Positions 16,037 through 24,637 of a stretch of DNA of 44,762 bases are shown here, one piece after another. Positions within the stretch are counted from its first letter, which is position 1. Every line of letters begins with the position of its first letter. A model generated the notes under the pieces. That model saw only the letters and a program-made list of their open reading frames with translations, was not told where the DNA came from and ran no database searches. The stretch spans positions 1 through 44,762 of the forward strand of contig NZ_CAMLIX010000010.1 in the NCBI RefSeq assembly GCF_946479975.1, read 5' to 3'. Made by a program: the position numbers and the translations under genes. The stretch comes from an uncultured Flavobacterium sp. (GTDB lineage: Bacteria > Bacteroidota > Bacteroidia > Flavobacteriales > Flavobacteriaceae).

Positions 16037-17086
16037 ATGAAATCTCTTTTAAAAAATGCCAGAGAGCAAAAAGGTTTAAAGACTCGTGAGTTAGCACAAC
16101 TTGCTGGTATTGATCAGGCTTTAATAAGCAAGTTTGAATCTGGAACGAGAAAACCAACGAAAGATCAAATCATTAAGTTATCTCAACTTTTGGAGATTGA
16201 TTATGAAACTTTGATGGTAGCTTGGCTTAAAGAAAAAATTCTTTATGAAATTGGTGATGATGAATTTGCGTTGAAGGCTTTAAAAGTCGCCGAAGATGAA
16301 ATTAAATACAACAAAACGGTTTCAAATCTTAAATTATCTAGCGCATTAGAAAAAATCTTAAAAGAAATTGATGCTTTAAAAGAAAAATTAGATTCTTATC
16401 GCCAGTATGATAGTTTTAAAATTAAACAAGCTTTAGAGTTAGAATATACTTTTGAAAGTAATCGAATTGAAGGAAATACAATGACGCTTCGCGAAACGGA
16501 CATGGTTATCAATGAAGGTTTGACTATTTCTGGAAAAAGTATGCGTGAACATCTCGAAGCCATAAATCACCAAGAAGCTATTGGATTTATAAAAGAATTG
16601 ATAAATAAAAACAATTCTTTGAATGAACGTGATCTTTTATCAATCCATAATTTAATTCTTCGTGGAATAATTCCAGAAGATGCCGGCCGTTACAGAAAAG
16701 TTCAGGTCATGATTCAAGGAAGTACTCACATGCCTCCGCAGCCTTTAATGGTTCCGCAGGAAATGGAAGAATATTTTATTTGGTACGAAATCAATAAAAA
16801 CAAAGTACATCCAATTATTTTAGCGGCTGAAATGCATGTAAAATTAGCTACAATTCACCCTTTTATTGATGGAAACGGAAGAACTTCACGATTAATTATG
16901 AATTTGATTTTAATGCAAAAAGGTTATCCAATCGCTAATATTAAAGGTGATTATGAAAATCGAATGCAATATTATCAATCGCTGGAAACTGCTCAGACCA
17001 AGAAGGACAAAGAAGATTTTTTTCTATTTATCGCACAAAGTGAAAAAGAAAGTTTAGAACGATATATCTCAATTTTGACCCAATAA
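16037..17086 (+). CDS. XRE-type HTH domain fused to a Fic domain (probable AMP transferase)
   Basis: The 349-aa protein (ATG at 16037) has an N-terminal helix-turn-helix (residues 3-60, NAREQKGLKTRELAQLAGID with ISKFESGTRKP), a helical linker, then a Fic domain. The catalytic Fic motif HPFIDGNGR is at 274-282, complete and therefore likely active in AMP transfer from ATP to a hydroxyl on a protein. An autoinhibitory-type motif SNRIEG at 141-146 precedes the core, as in class II Fic proteins. No separate antitoxin gene is adjacent. It may regulate its own transcription through the HTH; target unknown. Confidence 0.9.
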   Translation: MKSLLKNAREQKGLKTRELAQLAGIDQALISKFESGTRKPTKDQIIKLSQLLEIDYETLMVAWLKEKILYEIGDDEFALKALKVAEDEIKYNKTVSNLKLSSALEKILKEIDALKEKLDSYRQYDSFKIKQALELEYTFESNRIEGNTMTLRETDMVINEGLTISGKSMREHLEAINHQEAIGFIKELINKNNSLNERDLLSIHNLILRGIIPEDAGRYRKVQVMIQGSTHMPPQPLMVPQEMEEYFIWYEINKNKVHPIILAAEMHVKLATIHPFIDGNGRTSRLIMNLILMQKGYPIANIKGDYENRMQYYQSLETAQTKKDKEDFFLFIAQSEKESLERYISILTQ

Positions 17087-17112
17087 AAAAGCCCGAATAC
17101 ATCGGGCTTTTT
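17086..17112. terminator. Bidirectional terminator between Fic gene and pcm
   Basis: AAAAAGCCCGA (17086-17096) pairs with TCGGGCTTTTT (17102-17112). The A and T tracts on either side make it work for the plus-strand Fic gene and the convergent minus-strand pcm gene. Confidence 0.85.
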
Positions 17113-17113
17113 C

Positions 17114-17755
17114 TTAATTTTTATCTTCTAATAAAGGAACAAATCTAAACTCTCCAAACTCGTGTTTTTCAAATTGAGTTTCATTTTTTCTAATCAATAA
17201 AGTCATAATCTGAACATCTTCTCCTAACGGAATAACTAGTCTTCCTCCTATTTTTAACTGAGCCATTAAAGGCTGCGGAATAAATGGCGCACCTGCTGTA
17301 ACTATAATGCTGTCAAACGGCGCAAAGTTTGGCAATCCTTTATATCCATCTCCAAAAGAAAGATGTTTTGGACGGATATTTAATTTCGGAAATAAATTTG
17401 ATGTCGTTTTAAACAATTCTTTTTGCCTTTCGACACTAAATACTTTAGCGCCAAGCATGCATAAAACTGCTGTCTGATAACCAGAACCAGTTCCAATTTC
17501 TAAAATTTTATGTTCTTTTTGAACCTCCAATAACTGCGATTGAAAAGCAACTGTGTAAGGCTGCGAAATAGTTTGTCCTGCACCTATAGGAAATGCCTTA
17601 TCCTGATAAGCATAATCTTCAAAACTTGAATTTAAAAAAAGGTGTCTTGGGATTTTTTTTATCGCTTCTAGAACAGCTCTATCAGTAATTCCTTTTTGTT
17701 CTAAAGTGCTTACTAATTGATTGCGAAGTCCTTGATGTTTGGCAGTGTCTTTCAA
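17114..17755 (-). CDS. pcm: Protein-L-isoaspartate O-methyltransferase
   Basis: Pcm methylates abnormal isoaspartyl residues in aged proteins, starting their repair. The 213-aa protein has the SAM-binding motif KILEIGTGSGYQTAVL at about residues 80-95, the preceding AFPIGAGQTISQPYTVA specific to this family, and DSIIVTAGAPFIPQPLM. Length fits the family. It converges on the Fic gene across a shared terminator and has a 321-nt repeat-filled gap upstream. Confidence 0.95.
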   Translation of the reverse strand: MKDTAKHQGLRNQLVSTLEQKGITDRAVLEAIKKIPRHLFLNSSFEDYAYQDKAFPIGAGQTISQPYTVAFQSQLLEVQKEHKILEIGTGSGYQTAVLCMLGAKVFSVERQKELFKTTSNLFPKLNIRPKHLSFGDGYKGLPNFAPFDSIIVTAGAPFIPQPLMAQLKIGGRLVIPLGEDVQIMTLLIRKNETQFEKHEFGEFRFVPLLEDKN

Positions 17756-17827
17756 AATGGGTGGGTTTTATTTTGCAAAAATAAGAAACAAAACAGGATT
17801 TCAAATATTGATTTTAAATTAAAAATA

Positions 17828-18018
17828 AGTTATGAGTTATGAGTTAAGAGTTAAGAGTTATGCGTTGTCAGGCTGAGCGAAGTCGAAGCTCATTTCTGTG
17901 TGTCCAAACTTTATGTCCTTCTCCCAAAGTGTCGGGACGCTCAAGGTGACAAAATAGAAAACAAGAAATCCGACTAACAACTAACATTTTACAATTTACA
18001 ATTTACAATTAACAATTA
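17828..18018. repeat. Composite intergenic repeats upstream of pcm
   Basis: The 321-nt gap 17756-18076 contains no gene. It holds a 7-nt microrepeat (GAGTTAT, GAGTTAA, GAGTTAA, GAGTTAT; 17832-17862), a TGTCAGGCTGAGCGAAGTCG-type element (17867-17951) whose far end reads GTCGGGACGCTCAAGGTGACA, and a second 7-nt microrepeat (ACAATTT x2, ACAATTA x2; 17989-18018). The middle element is an imperfect palindrome of a kind dispersed in many flavobacterial genomes. Confidence 0.65.
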
Positions 18019-18052
18019 CCTAAATTCATTTTTCCGTTCGACAAATAAATTA

Positions 18053-18060
18053 TATTTTTG
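18053..18060 (+). promoter_or_regulatory. -7 element (TATTTTTG) of the oxidoreductase gene
   Basis: TATTTTTG fits TAnnTTTG and lies 16 nt before the ATG at 18077. No exact upstream TTG is seen, so confidence is low. Confidence 0.35.
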
Positions 18061-18076
18061 TTTAAAATACATTCTC

Positions 18077-19042
18077 ATGTTAAAAGTAGGAGTTTTAGGT
18101 GCTGGTCATCTTGGTAAAATACATTTACGCTTATTACAACAATCTGACAAATACGAATTAGTTGGATTTTACGACGAAAATCAAGAAAATGCCGAAAGAA
18201 TTTCAAAAGAATTTGGCTATAAAAACTTCAACACAATTGCAAAATTAATTCACGCTGTCGACGTGATTGATATTGTAACTCCAACCCTTTCGCACTCGAA
18301 ATGTGCTAAAGTGGCCATCAAATCAGGAAAACACATCTTTATAGAAAAACCAATCGCCAATACGGTAGACGAAGCCGAAGAAATTATCGCTTTAGCTAAA
18401 GAATACAATGTAAAAGGGCAAGTTGGACACGTTGAGCGTTTTAACCCAGCATTTATTGCAACAAAAAACATGATCGAAAATCCGATGTTTATTGAAACGC
18501 ATCGTTTGGCCGAATTTAATCCGCGTGGAACAGATGTTCCTGTGGTTTTAGATTTGATGATTCATGATATTGATGCTATTTTAAGCGTTGTTAATTCAAA
18601 AGTAAAAGATATTCACGCAAGCGGTGTTTCAGTAATTAGCGATACTCCAGATATTGCGAATGCAAGAATTGAATTTGAAAATGGCTGCGTTGCAAATTTA
18701 ACTGCCAGCAGAATTTCATTAAAAAACATGCGTAAATCTCGTTTCTTTCAAAAAGATGCTTACATTTCTGTTGACTTTTTAGAGAAAAAATGTGAAGTGG
18801 TTCGTATGAAAGATGCACCAGAAACTCCTGGAGATTTTGACATGATTCTTCAAAATGCAGAAGGCGTAAAAAAACAAATCTATTTCACAAATCCAGACGT
18901 TGAGCAAAACAACGCAATTTTGGATGAATTAGAATCTTTTGCAAACGCAATCAATACCAATACAACTCCAGTTGTAACATTGGATCAAGCTACAGATGCA
19001 TTGCGTGTAGCGTATCAAATCATTGATTGTTTCGAAAAATAA
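18077..19042 (+). CDS. Gfo/Idh/MocA family NAD(P)-dependent oxidoreductase
   Basis: A 321-aa protein with an N-terminal Rossmann motif (VGVLGAGHLGKIHLRLL), the IDIVTPTLSHSKCA stretch and the diagnostic HIFIEKPIANTVDEAEEII at about residues 91-109. The C-terminal half is the typical dimerising alpha/beta domain. Members oxidise or reduce sugars and related polyols, or biliverdin-like substrates; the substrate here cannot be read. It is followed by a strong palindrome and seems monocistronic. Confidence 0.9.
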   Translation: MLKVGVLGAGHLGKIHLRLLQQSDKYELVGFYDENQENAERISKEFGYKNFNTIAKLIHAVDVIDIVTPTLSHSKCAKVAIKSGKHIFIEKPIANTVDEAEEIIALAKEYNVKGQVGHVERFNPAFIATKNMIENPMFIETHRLAEFNPRGTDVPVVLDLMIHDIDAILSVVNSKVKDIHASGVSVISDTPDIANARIEFENGCVANLTASRISLKNMRKSRFFQKDAYISVDFLEKKCEVVRMKDAPETPGDFDMILQNAEGVKKQIYFTNPDVEQNNAILDELESFANAINTNTTPVVTLDQATDALRVAYQIIDCFEK

Positions 19043-19063
19043 TTTTTAGAATTTAAAAAATAA

Positions 19064-19105
19064 TTAGCCACGAAATTCACGAAAATTTAGTGAATTCGTG
19101 GCTAA
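19064..19105. repeat. GCCACGAATTCACG-type palindrome, possible terminator
   Basis: TTAGCCACGAAATTCAC (19064-19080) pairs with GTGAATTCGTGGCTAA (19090-19105), with one extra A. It is the same arm sequence as the repeat at 1406-1512. It lies 21 nt after a stop codon and may serve as a terminator, although no U run follows. Confidence 0.7.
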
Positions 19106-19131
19106 ATCGTAAAATATAATATCAAAGTAAT

Positions 19132-20019
19132 ATGAAAATAATTGCTGTAATTGGAGCAGGAACAATGGGTAACGGAATTGCACATACTTTCGCGCAAAGT
19201 GGCTTTACTGTAAAATTAATCGACGTTTCTGAAAAATCATTAGATAAAGGAATGGCAACTATTGCAGCCAATTTAGACAGAATGTTGTCTAAAGGCACAA
19301 TTACGCAAGATGATGTTGCTAAAACAATCACCAATATTATTACTTACACAGACATAAAAGATGGTGTTGTAGGTGCAGATTTAGTTGTGGAAGCAGCTAC
19401 TGAAAATGTTGAATTGAAACTGAACATCTTCAAACAATTAAATGAATATTGCTCACACAATACGATTTTAGCAACCAATACTTCTTCAATTTCAATTACA
19501 CAAATCGGAGCTGTTGTCGCACATCCAGAAAGAGTTATCGGAATGCATTTTATGAATCCGGTGCCGATTATGAAATTGGTTGAAATCATCCGCGGGTACA
19601 ATACAAGCGATGAAGTGACCAAAATCATCATGAGTTTATCCGAAAAATTAGGTAAAGTTCCTGTTGAAGTAAACGATTATCCTGGTTTTGTGGCGAACAG
19701 AATTTTAATGCCAATGTTAAACGAGGCAATCGAAACATTATACAATAAAGTTGCCGGAGTTTATGAAATTGATACCGTAATGAAATTAGGAATGGGACAC
19801 CCAATGGGACCGCTTCAATTGGCTGATTTTATTGGACTTGATGTTTGTCTTGCAATTTTAAACGTAATGTACGACGGATTCAAAAATCCGAAATATGCTC
19901 CTTGCCCACTTTTAGTAAATATGGTGAGAGCTGGAAAGTTAGGTGTAAAATCTGGAGAAGGTTTTTACGATTACAGCGAAAGTAAAAAAGCAGAGAAAAT
20001 TTCGAAGCAGTTTTTATAG
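19132..20019 (+). CDS. hbd: 3-hydroxybutyryl-CoA/3-hydroxyacyl-CoA dehydrogenase
   Basis: A 295-aa enzyme oxidising (S)-3-hydroxyacyl-CoA with NAD+. The N-terminal dinucleotide motif is AVIGAGTMGNGIAH (residues 4-17). The catalytic His is in GMHFMNPVPIMKLVE, with NDYPGFVANRILMP and LGMGHPMGPLQLADFIGLD in the C-terminal domain. Length matches stand-alone Hbd/PaaH enzymes rather than FadB fusions. Physiological substrate, C4 or aromatic-degradation intermediates, is not shown. It is followed after 12 nt by a small unknown gene. Confidence 0.93.
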   Translation: MKIIAVIGAGTMGNGIAHTFAQSGFTVKLIDVSEKSLDKGMATIAANLDRMLSKGTITQDDVAKTITNIITYTDIKDGVVGADLVVEAATENVELKLNIFKQLNEYCSHNTILATNTSSISITQIGAVVAHPERVIGMHFMNPVPIMKLVEIIRGYNTSDEVTKIIMSLSEKLGKVPVEVNDYPGFVANRILMPMLNEAIETLYNKVAGVYEIDTVMKLGMGHPMGPLQLADFIGLDVCLAILNVMYDGFKNPKYAPCPLLVNMVRAGKLGVKSGEGFYDYSESKKAEKISKQFL

Positions 20020-20031
20020 ACTTTCATTTAC

Positions 20032-20532
20032 ATGAAAAAAATAATCGCTATAATCATTTTATTAATCTTTAGTTCAATTACTCTTTTTTATTACAAACCC
20101 ATAACTTCTAATTATTTATTTGGAATAGCAAGAGTTTTAGAGCAAGATGATGACTATCAATTAGACATCAACAACAAAATATATAAAAATTGTGTCTTTA
20201 AAAGCACTGAAAGTTTTGATAAAAAGCGAAAACACAATTTTTTAATTTTATATTTAAGAGATATAGAGATTGAATCTGAATTTAAAATTATAGTTGTAAA
20301 TCTTGACGAGAAAGTAACTGGTTATTGTTGTGGTTCTTTTAAATGCTACGATAAAGTATTTGGAAAACTTTTTCAAAGTGACATGGGTTCATTTTATACC
20401 CGTTTTGAAGATGATACAAAAGGGCCAGGATTTGATACTAAATTAAAAATCGAAAATGAAAAAATAGATTTTTACATTCCGTCACAAGGAAATAAAAAAT
20501 TAAACATCGAGCTTTCCAAAAAAACAAATTAA
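20032..20532 (+). CDS. Unknown protein with N-terminal membrane anchor
   Basis: A 166-aa protein with an N-terminal hydrophobic segment (MKKIIAIIILLIFSSITLFYY), either an uncleaved anchor or a signal peptide. The rest is rich in Lys, Asp and aromatic residues, with GYCCGSFKCYDK near the middle. No family recognised. It lies 12 nt after hbd and 2 nt before the YggS-family gene, so it is probably co-transcribed with both. Likely periplasmic and attached to the inner membrane. Confidence 0.7.
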   Translation: MKKIIAIIILLIFSSITLFYYKPITSNYLFGIARVLEQDDDYQLDINNKIYKNCVFKSTESFDKKRKHNFLILYLRDIEIESEFKIIVVNLDEKVTGYCCGSFKCYDKVFGKLFQSDMGSFYTRFEDDTKGPGFDTKLKIENEKIDFYIPSQGNKKLNIELSKKTN

Positions 20533-20534
20533 TA

Positions 20535-21188
20535 ATGTCAATAGCATCAAACTTAAATACAATAAAATCAACTTTACCTGAACACGTAACTCTAGTTGCC
20601 GTTTCAAAAACAAAACCTGTTTCAGATTTGATGCAGGCTTACGAAGCTGGTCAACGCATTTTTGGAGAAAACAAAATTCAGGAAATGACCGACAAATGGG
20701 AAGAAATGCCAAAAGACATTCAATGGCACATGATTGGTCATGTTCAGTCAAATAAAGTCAAATTTATGGCACCTTATGTGACTTTGATTCACGGCGTTGA
20801 CAGCTTGAAATTATTACAAGAAATCAATAAACAAGCTTTAAAAAACAATAGAATTATAGATTGCCTTCTTCAAATTTATATTGCCGAAGAAGAATCTAAA
20901 TTTGGTTTGGACGAAAACGAATTAAATGAACTTTTAACTTCTCCAGAGTTCCAAGAATTGAAAAATATTCGTATATTGGGTTTAATGGGAATGGCAACTT
21001 TTACCGAAGACCAAAACCAAATTAAAAAAGAATTTACACATTTAAAATCGATTTTTGATTCCGTTCAAAAACTACAAATTGTTGATTTAAAAACAATTTC
21101 AATGGGAATGTCGGGAGATTACCAACTTGCTATTGAATGCGGAAGCACAATGGTGAGAATTGGAAGCAGCATTTTTGGCGGACGCTAG
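20535..21188 (+). CDS. YggS/PROSC family PLP-binding protein
   Basis: This family (YggS in E. coli, PLPBP in man) binds pyridoxal phosphate and takes part in vitamin B6 homeostasis; no enzymatic activity is established. The 217-aa protein has the PLP lysine K25 in VAVSKTKPVSD, then RIFGENKIQEMTDKW, WHMIGHVQSNKVK, and the C-terminal ISMGMSGDYQLAIECGSTMVR. All are diagnostic. It starts 2 nt after the previous stop. Confidence 0.94.
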   Translation: MSIASNLNTIKSTLPEHVTLVAVSKTKPVSDLMQAYEAGQRIFGENKIQEMTDKWEEMPKDIQWHMIGHVQSNKVKFMAPYVTLIHGVDSLKLLQEINKQALKNNRIIDCLLQIYIAEEESKFGLDENELNELLTSPEFQELKNIRILGLMGMATFTEDQNQIKKEFTHLKSIFDSVQKLQIVDLKTISMGMSGDYQLAIECGSTMVRIGSSIFGGR

Positions 21189-21255
21189 AATTGTAGATTT
21201 TAGATTAAAGATTGTAGATTTACTGAATACTAAAAACTGAGACTGAACACTGAAT

Positions 21256-22617
21256 TTGTACGCAATATTAGACATAGAAACCACTGGGGGACAATTTAAT
21301 GAGGAAGGAATTACCGAAATCGCCATCTACAAATTTGACGGGCATGAAGTAGTTGACCAATTCATTAGCCTTGTTAATCCCGAAATTCCCATTCAGCCCT
21401 TTGTCGTAAAACTGACAGGAATCAATAATGCTATGCTGCAGTCTGCACCAAAGTTTTATGAAGTCGCAAAACGCATCATCGAAATTACTTCAGATTGTGT
21501 AATTGTGGCGCACAATGCTTCTTTTGATTATAGAATCCTGCGCACTGAATTCCGCCGTTTAGGCTACGATTTCGAAGCCAGAACACTTTGTACAGTTGAA
21601 CTTGCCAAGAAATTAATCCCAGAACAACCGTCTTACAGCTTAGGAAAACTTGTCCGCGCGCTGGGAATCCCTATGGCAGACAGACATCGTGCCAGCGGAG
21701 ACGCTATGGCAACGACAAAGCTTTTTAAAATGCTTTTAGAAAAAGATGTCGAAAAAACAATCGTAAAAGACTTCATTAAACTAGAAATCGAAAAAGGAAT
21801 CGCTCCAAAACTTCTAGACATCATGAATCAAATGCCTGCAAAAACGGGCGTTTATTATATTTATAACGAAGCTGGAAAACTAATCTGCATTGGCAAAAGC
21901 CAAAATATAAAAAAAAGAATCAATCAGCATTTTACGGGCATTACAACCAAAAGCAAAAGAATTCAGGCAGAAGTTTTTACGATAACGTACGACGAAACCG
22001 GAAGCGAATTAATCGCACTTTTAAAAGAAAGTCAGGAAATAAAAGTAAACAGACCAATTTACAATCGTTCGCAGAAAAAATCTTTTTTTCCTTTTGCTTT
22101 GTACGCAGAAAAAGATGCAAACGGTTACCTCAATCTAAAATTAGAAAAAGCCGACGGACGCAAAAGAGAAATTATCTCTTTTGCATCTTTACAAGAAGGC
22201 AAAAATGCACTTTTCAAATTCACGGCAAAATATCAATTGTGCCAGAAACTGACAGGATTATATATATCCAAGAAAGAGTGTTTTCAATATAAAATAAAAG
22301 AATGCGACGGCGCCTGCATTGGCGAAGTGAGCCCGGAAATTTATAATGTAAGAGTTCAGCAGTTTATTTCAGAAAATAGTTTCGAAAATAAAAACATGAT
22401 TCTAATAGATAGAGGACGAAATATAAACGAACGAAGCGCCATTTTAATCGAAAACGGAATCTATTTAGGTTACGCCTATTACGATTTAAACTATCAAATT
22501 ACAAATATTGATATTCTTAAGAATATCTTGATTCCTATGCAGCACAATCGCGATGTAAAAAGCATCATTCAGAACTACATTCGCAAGAGCAAATCAATAA
22601 AAATTCTAAATTTTTAA
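21256..22617 (+). CDS. DnaQ-like 3'-5' exonuclease fused to a UvrC-type GIY-YIG nuclease domain
   Basis: A 453-aa two-domain protein. Residues 1-165 are a DEDDh exonuclease: LDIETTGG at 5-12, VAHNASFDYRIL, and HRASGDAMAT with the catalytic His and last Asp. From about residue 190 (MPAKTGVYYIYN, then CIGKSQNIKKRINQHF) it has a GIY-YIG domain like the N-terminal half of UvrC/Cho, followed by a UvrC-like Cys-containing region (CDGACIGEVSPEIY). The start is TTG at 21256, as the exonuclease motif begins five residues later. Probably a DNA repair nuclease; the fusion is known from other bacteria. Confidence 0.88.
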   Translation: MYAILDIETTGGQFNEEGITEIAIYKFDGHEVVDQFISLVNPEIPIQPFVVKLTGINNAMLQSAPKFYEVAKRIIEITSDCVIVAHNASFDYRILRTEFRRLGYDFEARTLCTVELAKKLIPEQPSYSLGKLVRALGIPMADRHRASGDAMATTKLFKMLLEKDVEKTIVKDFIKLEIEKGIAPKLLDIMNQMPAKTGVYYIYNEAGKLICIGKSQNIKKRINQHFTGITTKSKRIQAEVFTITYDETGSELIALLKESQEIKVNRPIYNRSQKKSFFPFALYAEKDANGYLNLKLEKADGRKREIISFASLQEGKNALFKFTAKYQLCQKLTGLYISKKECFQYKIKECDGACIGEVSPEIYNVRVQQFISENSFENKNMILIDRGRNINERSAILIENGIYLGYAYYDLNYQITNIDILKNILIPMQHNRDVKSIIQNYIRKSKSIKILNF

Positions 22618-22634
22618 CAAAACAAAACTTTCAA

Positions 22635-22642
22635 TATCTTTG
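22635..22642 (+). promoter_or_regulatory. -7 element (TATCTTTG) of the ion channel gene
   Basis: TATCTTTG ends 6 nt before the ATG at 22649. It includes the TTG at 22640, which shows that this TTG is promoter sequence, not a start codon. Confidence 0.5.
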
Positions 22643-22648
22643 ACAGAT

Positions 22649-23485
22649 ATGAAAAAGAAAAAATCACAATACGAAATCTTTCGAGAAAAAATCAAAATCA
22701 TCCTATATGGCACCAATACCATACTAGGACGCATGTTTGATTTGGTTCTTTTAGGTTTAATACTATTAAGCGTTCTCCTGATAATGCTCGATACCGTTCA
22801 AGGCATCAGTTCAAAATATCATAACATATTATGGATTTGCGAATGGGTAATCACAATATTTTTCACTATCGAATATATTTTGAGAATTATCTCTATCCAA
22901 AAACCCGTTAAATACGTTTTCAGTTTCTACGGCATCATCGATTTACTGGCAGTTTTACCCATGTACTTATCGATATTTTTTCCAGGAGCCAGCATTTTAT
23001 CTATCGTTAGAGCATTACGTTTTTTCCGATTGTTTAAAATTCTCCATATTCCACAAATTTCGCATCAATCCTATCAGCTAAAAGAAGCCATTGAAGCCAG
23101 CAAAGAAAAAATTCTCGTTTTCATTTACTTCGTTTTAATCAGCACCATTATAATTGGTTCGCTAATGTATTTAGTAGAAGGAAGAAGTTCAGGTTTTACC
23201 AGTATTCCAATGGGAATTTATTGGACAATTGTAACCTTAACCACTGTAGGTTATGGTGATATTTCGCCCCAAACTCCTCTCGGTCAATTTATTGCCGCCT
23301 TCGTAATGATTTTAGGTTACGGAATCATCGCTGTTCCAACCGGAATTGTAACTGCCGAATTTGCAAAAAAGAGTTTAAACAACAATGCCGTAAATACAAA
23401 AAGAACCTGCAAAAAATGTCAGTCTCAAGTCCATTTTGACAATGCCCAATTTTGCTATCAATGCGGAACAGAATTACCAAAATAA
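22649..23485 (+). CDS. Voltage-gated-type potassium channel with C-terminal zinc ribbon
   Basis: A 278-aa inner-membrane protein with six hydrophobic segments. S4 has the regular arginines (SIVRALRFFRLFKIL at about 125-139), and the pore has the K+ selectivity filter TLTTVGYGDISPQ. After S6 comes a short C-terminal tail with CKKCQ and CYQCG, two CxxC pairs forming a zinc ribbon. I start at the ATG at 22649, because the TTG at 22640 lies in the -7 promoter box. The zinc ribbon may sense metal or redox state or help tetramer assembly; this is inference. Confidence 0.9.
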   Translation: MKKKKSQYEIFREKIKIILYGTNTILGRMFDLVLLGLILLSVLLIMLDTVQGISSKYHNILWICEWVITIFFTIEYILRIISIQKPVKYVFSFYGIIDLLAVLPMYLSIFFPGASILSIVRALRFFRLFKILHIPQISHQSYQLKEAIEASKEKILVFIYFVLISTIIIGSLMYLVEGRSSGFTSIPMGIYWTIVTLTTVGYGDISPQTPLGQFIAAFVMILGYGIIAVPTGIVTAEFAKKSLNNNAVNTKRTCKKCQSQVHFDNAQFCYQCGTELPK

Positions 23486-23492
23486 TTAATTT

Positions 23493-23635
23493 AAGGAGCT
23501 AATCCAGCTGTACATTGCAACTCCTCCTTATCTTTGTTGTTTTTTTAAGGCATAAAAATAGCTTCCGTTGGTCGCTTTTTTATACCAAAAAAAACAAACA
23601 AATATAAGTCCGGGGTTTCCATTTCCATCTGGGCT
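23493..23635. repeat. Flavobacterial AGCCC...AGCTCC-type intergenic element
   Basis: On the minus strand the region begins AGCCCAGATGGAAATGG and ends GGATTAGCTCCTT. I recognise this as a degenerate member of an intergenic element common in Flavobacterium and relatives (AGCCC-GAT-GGA-GCGG ... AGCTCC). It fills the gap between the channel gene and miaA. It encodes no evident protein; in-frame extension of miaA through it (from 23568) is spurious. Confidence 0.65.
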
Positions 23636-23642
23636 AAAAAAT

Positions 23643-24563
23643 ATGAAATACCTAATAACAATCGTCGGACCAACAGCAATAGGCAAAACAGCCTTGAGTA
23701 TTGCCTTGGCACAACATTTTAAATGCGAAATAATTTCCTGCGACAGCCGTCAGTTTTTCAAAGAAATGACCATTGGAACCGCAGTTCCAAGTCAGGATGA
23801 ATTAAACGCTGCGAAACATCATTTCATTCAAAACAAATCGATTTTTGAAAATTACACCGTTGGCGATTACGAAAAAGAAGCACTTTTAAAACTCGAAGAA
23901 TTACATCAAAATAATGATTTTGCCATTCTAATTGGCGGTTCAGGACTATACGTTGACGCTATTTTAAAAGGTTTCGACGAATTTCCAGAAATCGCTCCAG
24001 AAGTTCGTACAGAAGTAAATTCAAACTACGAAAAACTCGGAATCGAATATCTTCAGGAACAATTACAAAATTTAGATCCAGATTATTATCAAAAAATAAC
24101 AATCGAAAATCCGCAGACTTTACAAAATCCGCAGCGAATGATGCGTTTTGTAGAAGTTTGTATTGGTTCAAAGAAGCCCTATTCTTCCTTTTTAAATCAG
24201 AAGAAAAACAAACGAAACTTCACTCCTATTCTAATTGGTTTAGATGCCGAAAGAGAAATAATCTACAGCCGTATCAACCAACGCGTAGATATTATGATGA
24301 ACGCGGGACTGCTGGAAGAAGCAAAATCTCTTTATCCTAACAAAGAGTTAAATGCATTGCAAACCGTTGGCTATAGAGAATTATTTAGTTATTTTGACGG
24401 AGAATTCACTTTGCCTTTTGCAATAGAAGAAATCAAAAAGAACACACGAAGATTTTCAAAAAGACAATTAACGTGGTTCAAACGAAATGAAAACACCAAG
24501 TGGTTTGATTATGCGTTAGACAGAAAACAAATTATAGAATATATAGAAAAGCAAGTGAAGTAA
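23643..24563 (+). CDS. miaA: tRNA dimethylallyltransferase
   Basis: MiaA adds a dimethylallyl group to A37 of tRNAs reading UNN codons. From the ATG at 23643 the protein is 306 aa. It shows the P-loop VGPTAIGKTALS (about 8-19), CDSRQFFKEMTIGTAVPS, FAILIGGSGLYVDAI, and the C-terminal RFSKRQLTWFKRNENTKWF. An in-frame ATG at 23568 would add 25 residues from a dispersed repeat and is rejected. Confidence 0.96.
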   Translation: MKYLITIVGPTAIGKTALSIALAQHFKCEIISCDSRQFFKEMTIGTAVPSQDELNAAKHHFIQNKSIFENYTVGDYEKEALLKLEELHQNNDFAILIGGSGLYVDAILKGFDEFPEIAPEVRTEVNSNYEKLGIEYLQEQLQNLDPDYYQKITIENPQTLQNPQRMMRFVEVCIGSKKPYSSFLNQKKNKRNFTPILIGLDAEREIIYSRINQRVDIMMNAGLLEEAKSLYPNKELNALQTVGYRELFSYFDGEFTLPFAIEEIKKNTRRFSKRQLTWFKRNENTKWFDYALDRKQIIEYIEKQVK

Positions 24564-24637
24564 ATCTTTATTCTATAATCTATTTTCTATTCTCTTCAAA
24601 AATCTAAAATCAACAATCTAAAATCTAAAATTCACCA

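Noticed and set aside
16037..17086. Fic gene as half of a toxin-antitoxin pair
   Set aside because: No small antitoxin-like gene is adjacent; the inhibitory motif is within the protein itself.
17828..18018. Possible CRISPR-like array
   Set aside because: The repeats are only 7 nt, directly adjacent and without unique spacers of 30-40 nt. No cas gene is present.
22640..22648. TTG as start of the K+ channel
   Set aside because: This TTG is the last three bases of the TATCTTTG promoter box; ATG at 22649 is a better start.
23568..23642. Upstream ATG extending miaA by 25 codons
   Set aside because: The extension lies in a dispersed intergenic element, and the conserved MiaA N-terminus starts at 23643.
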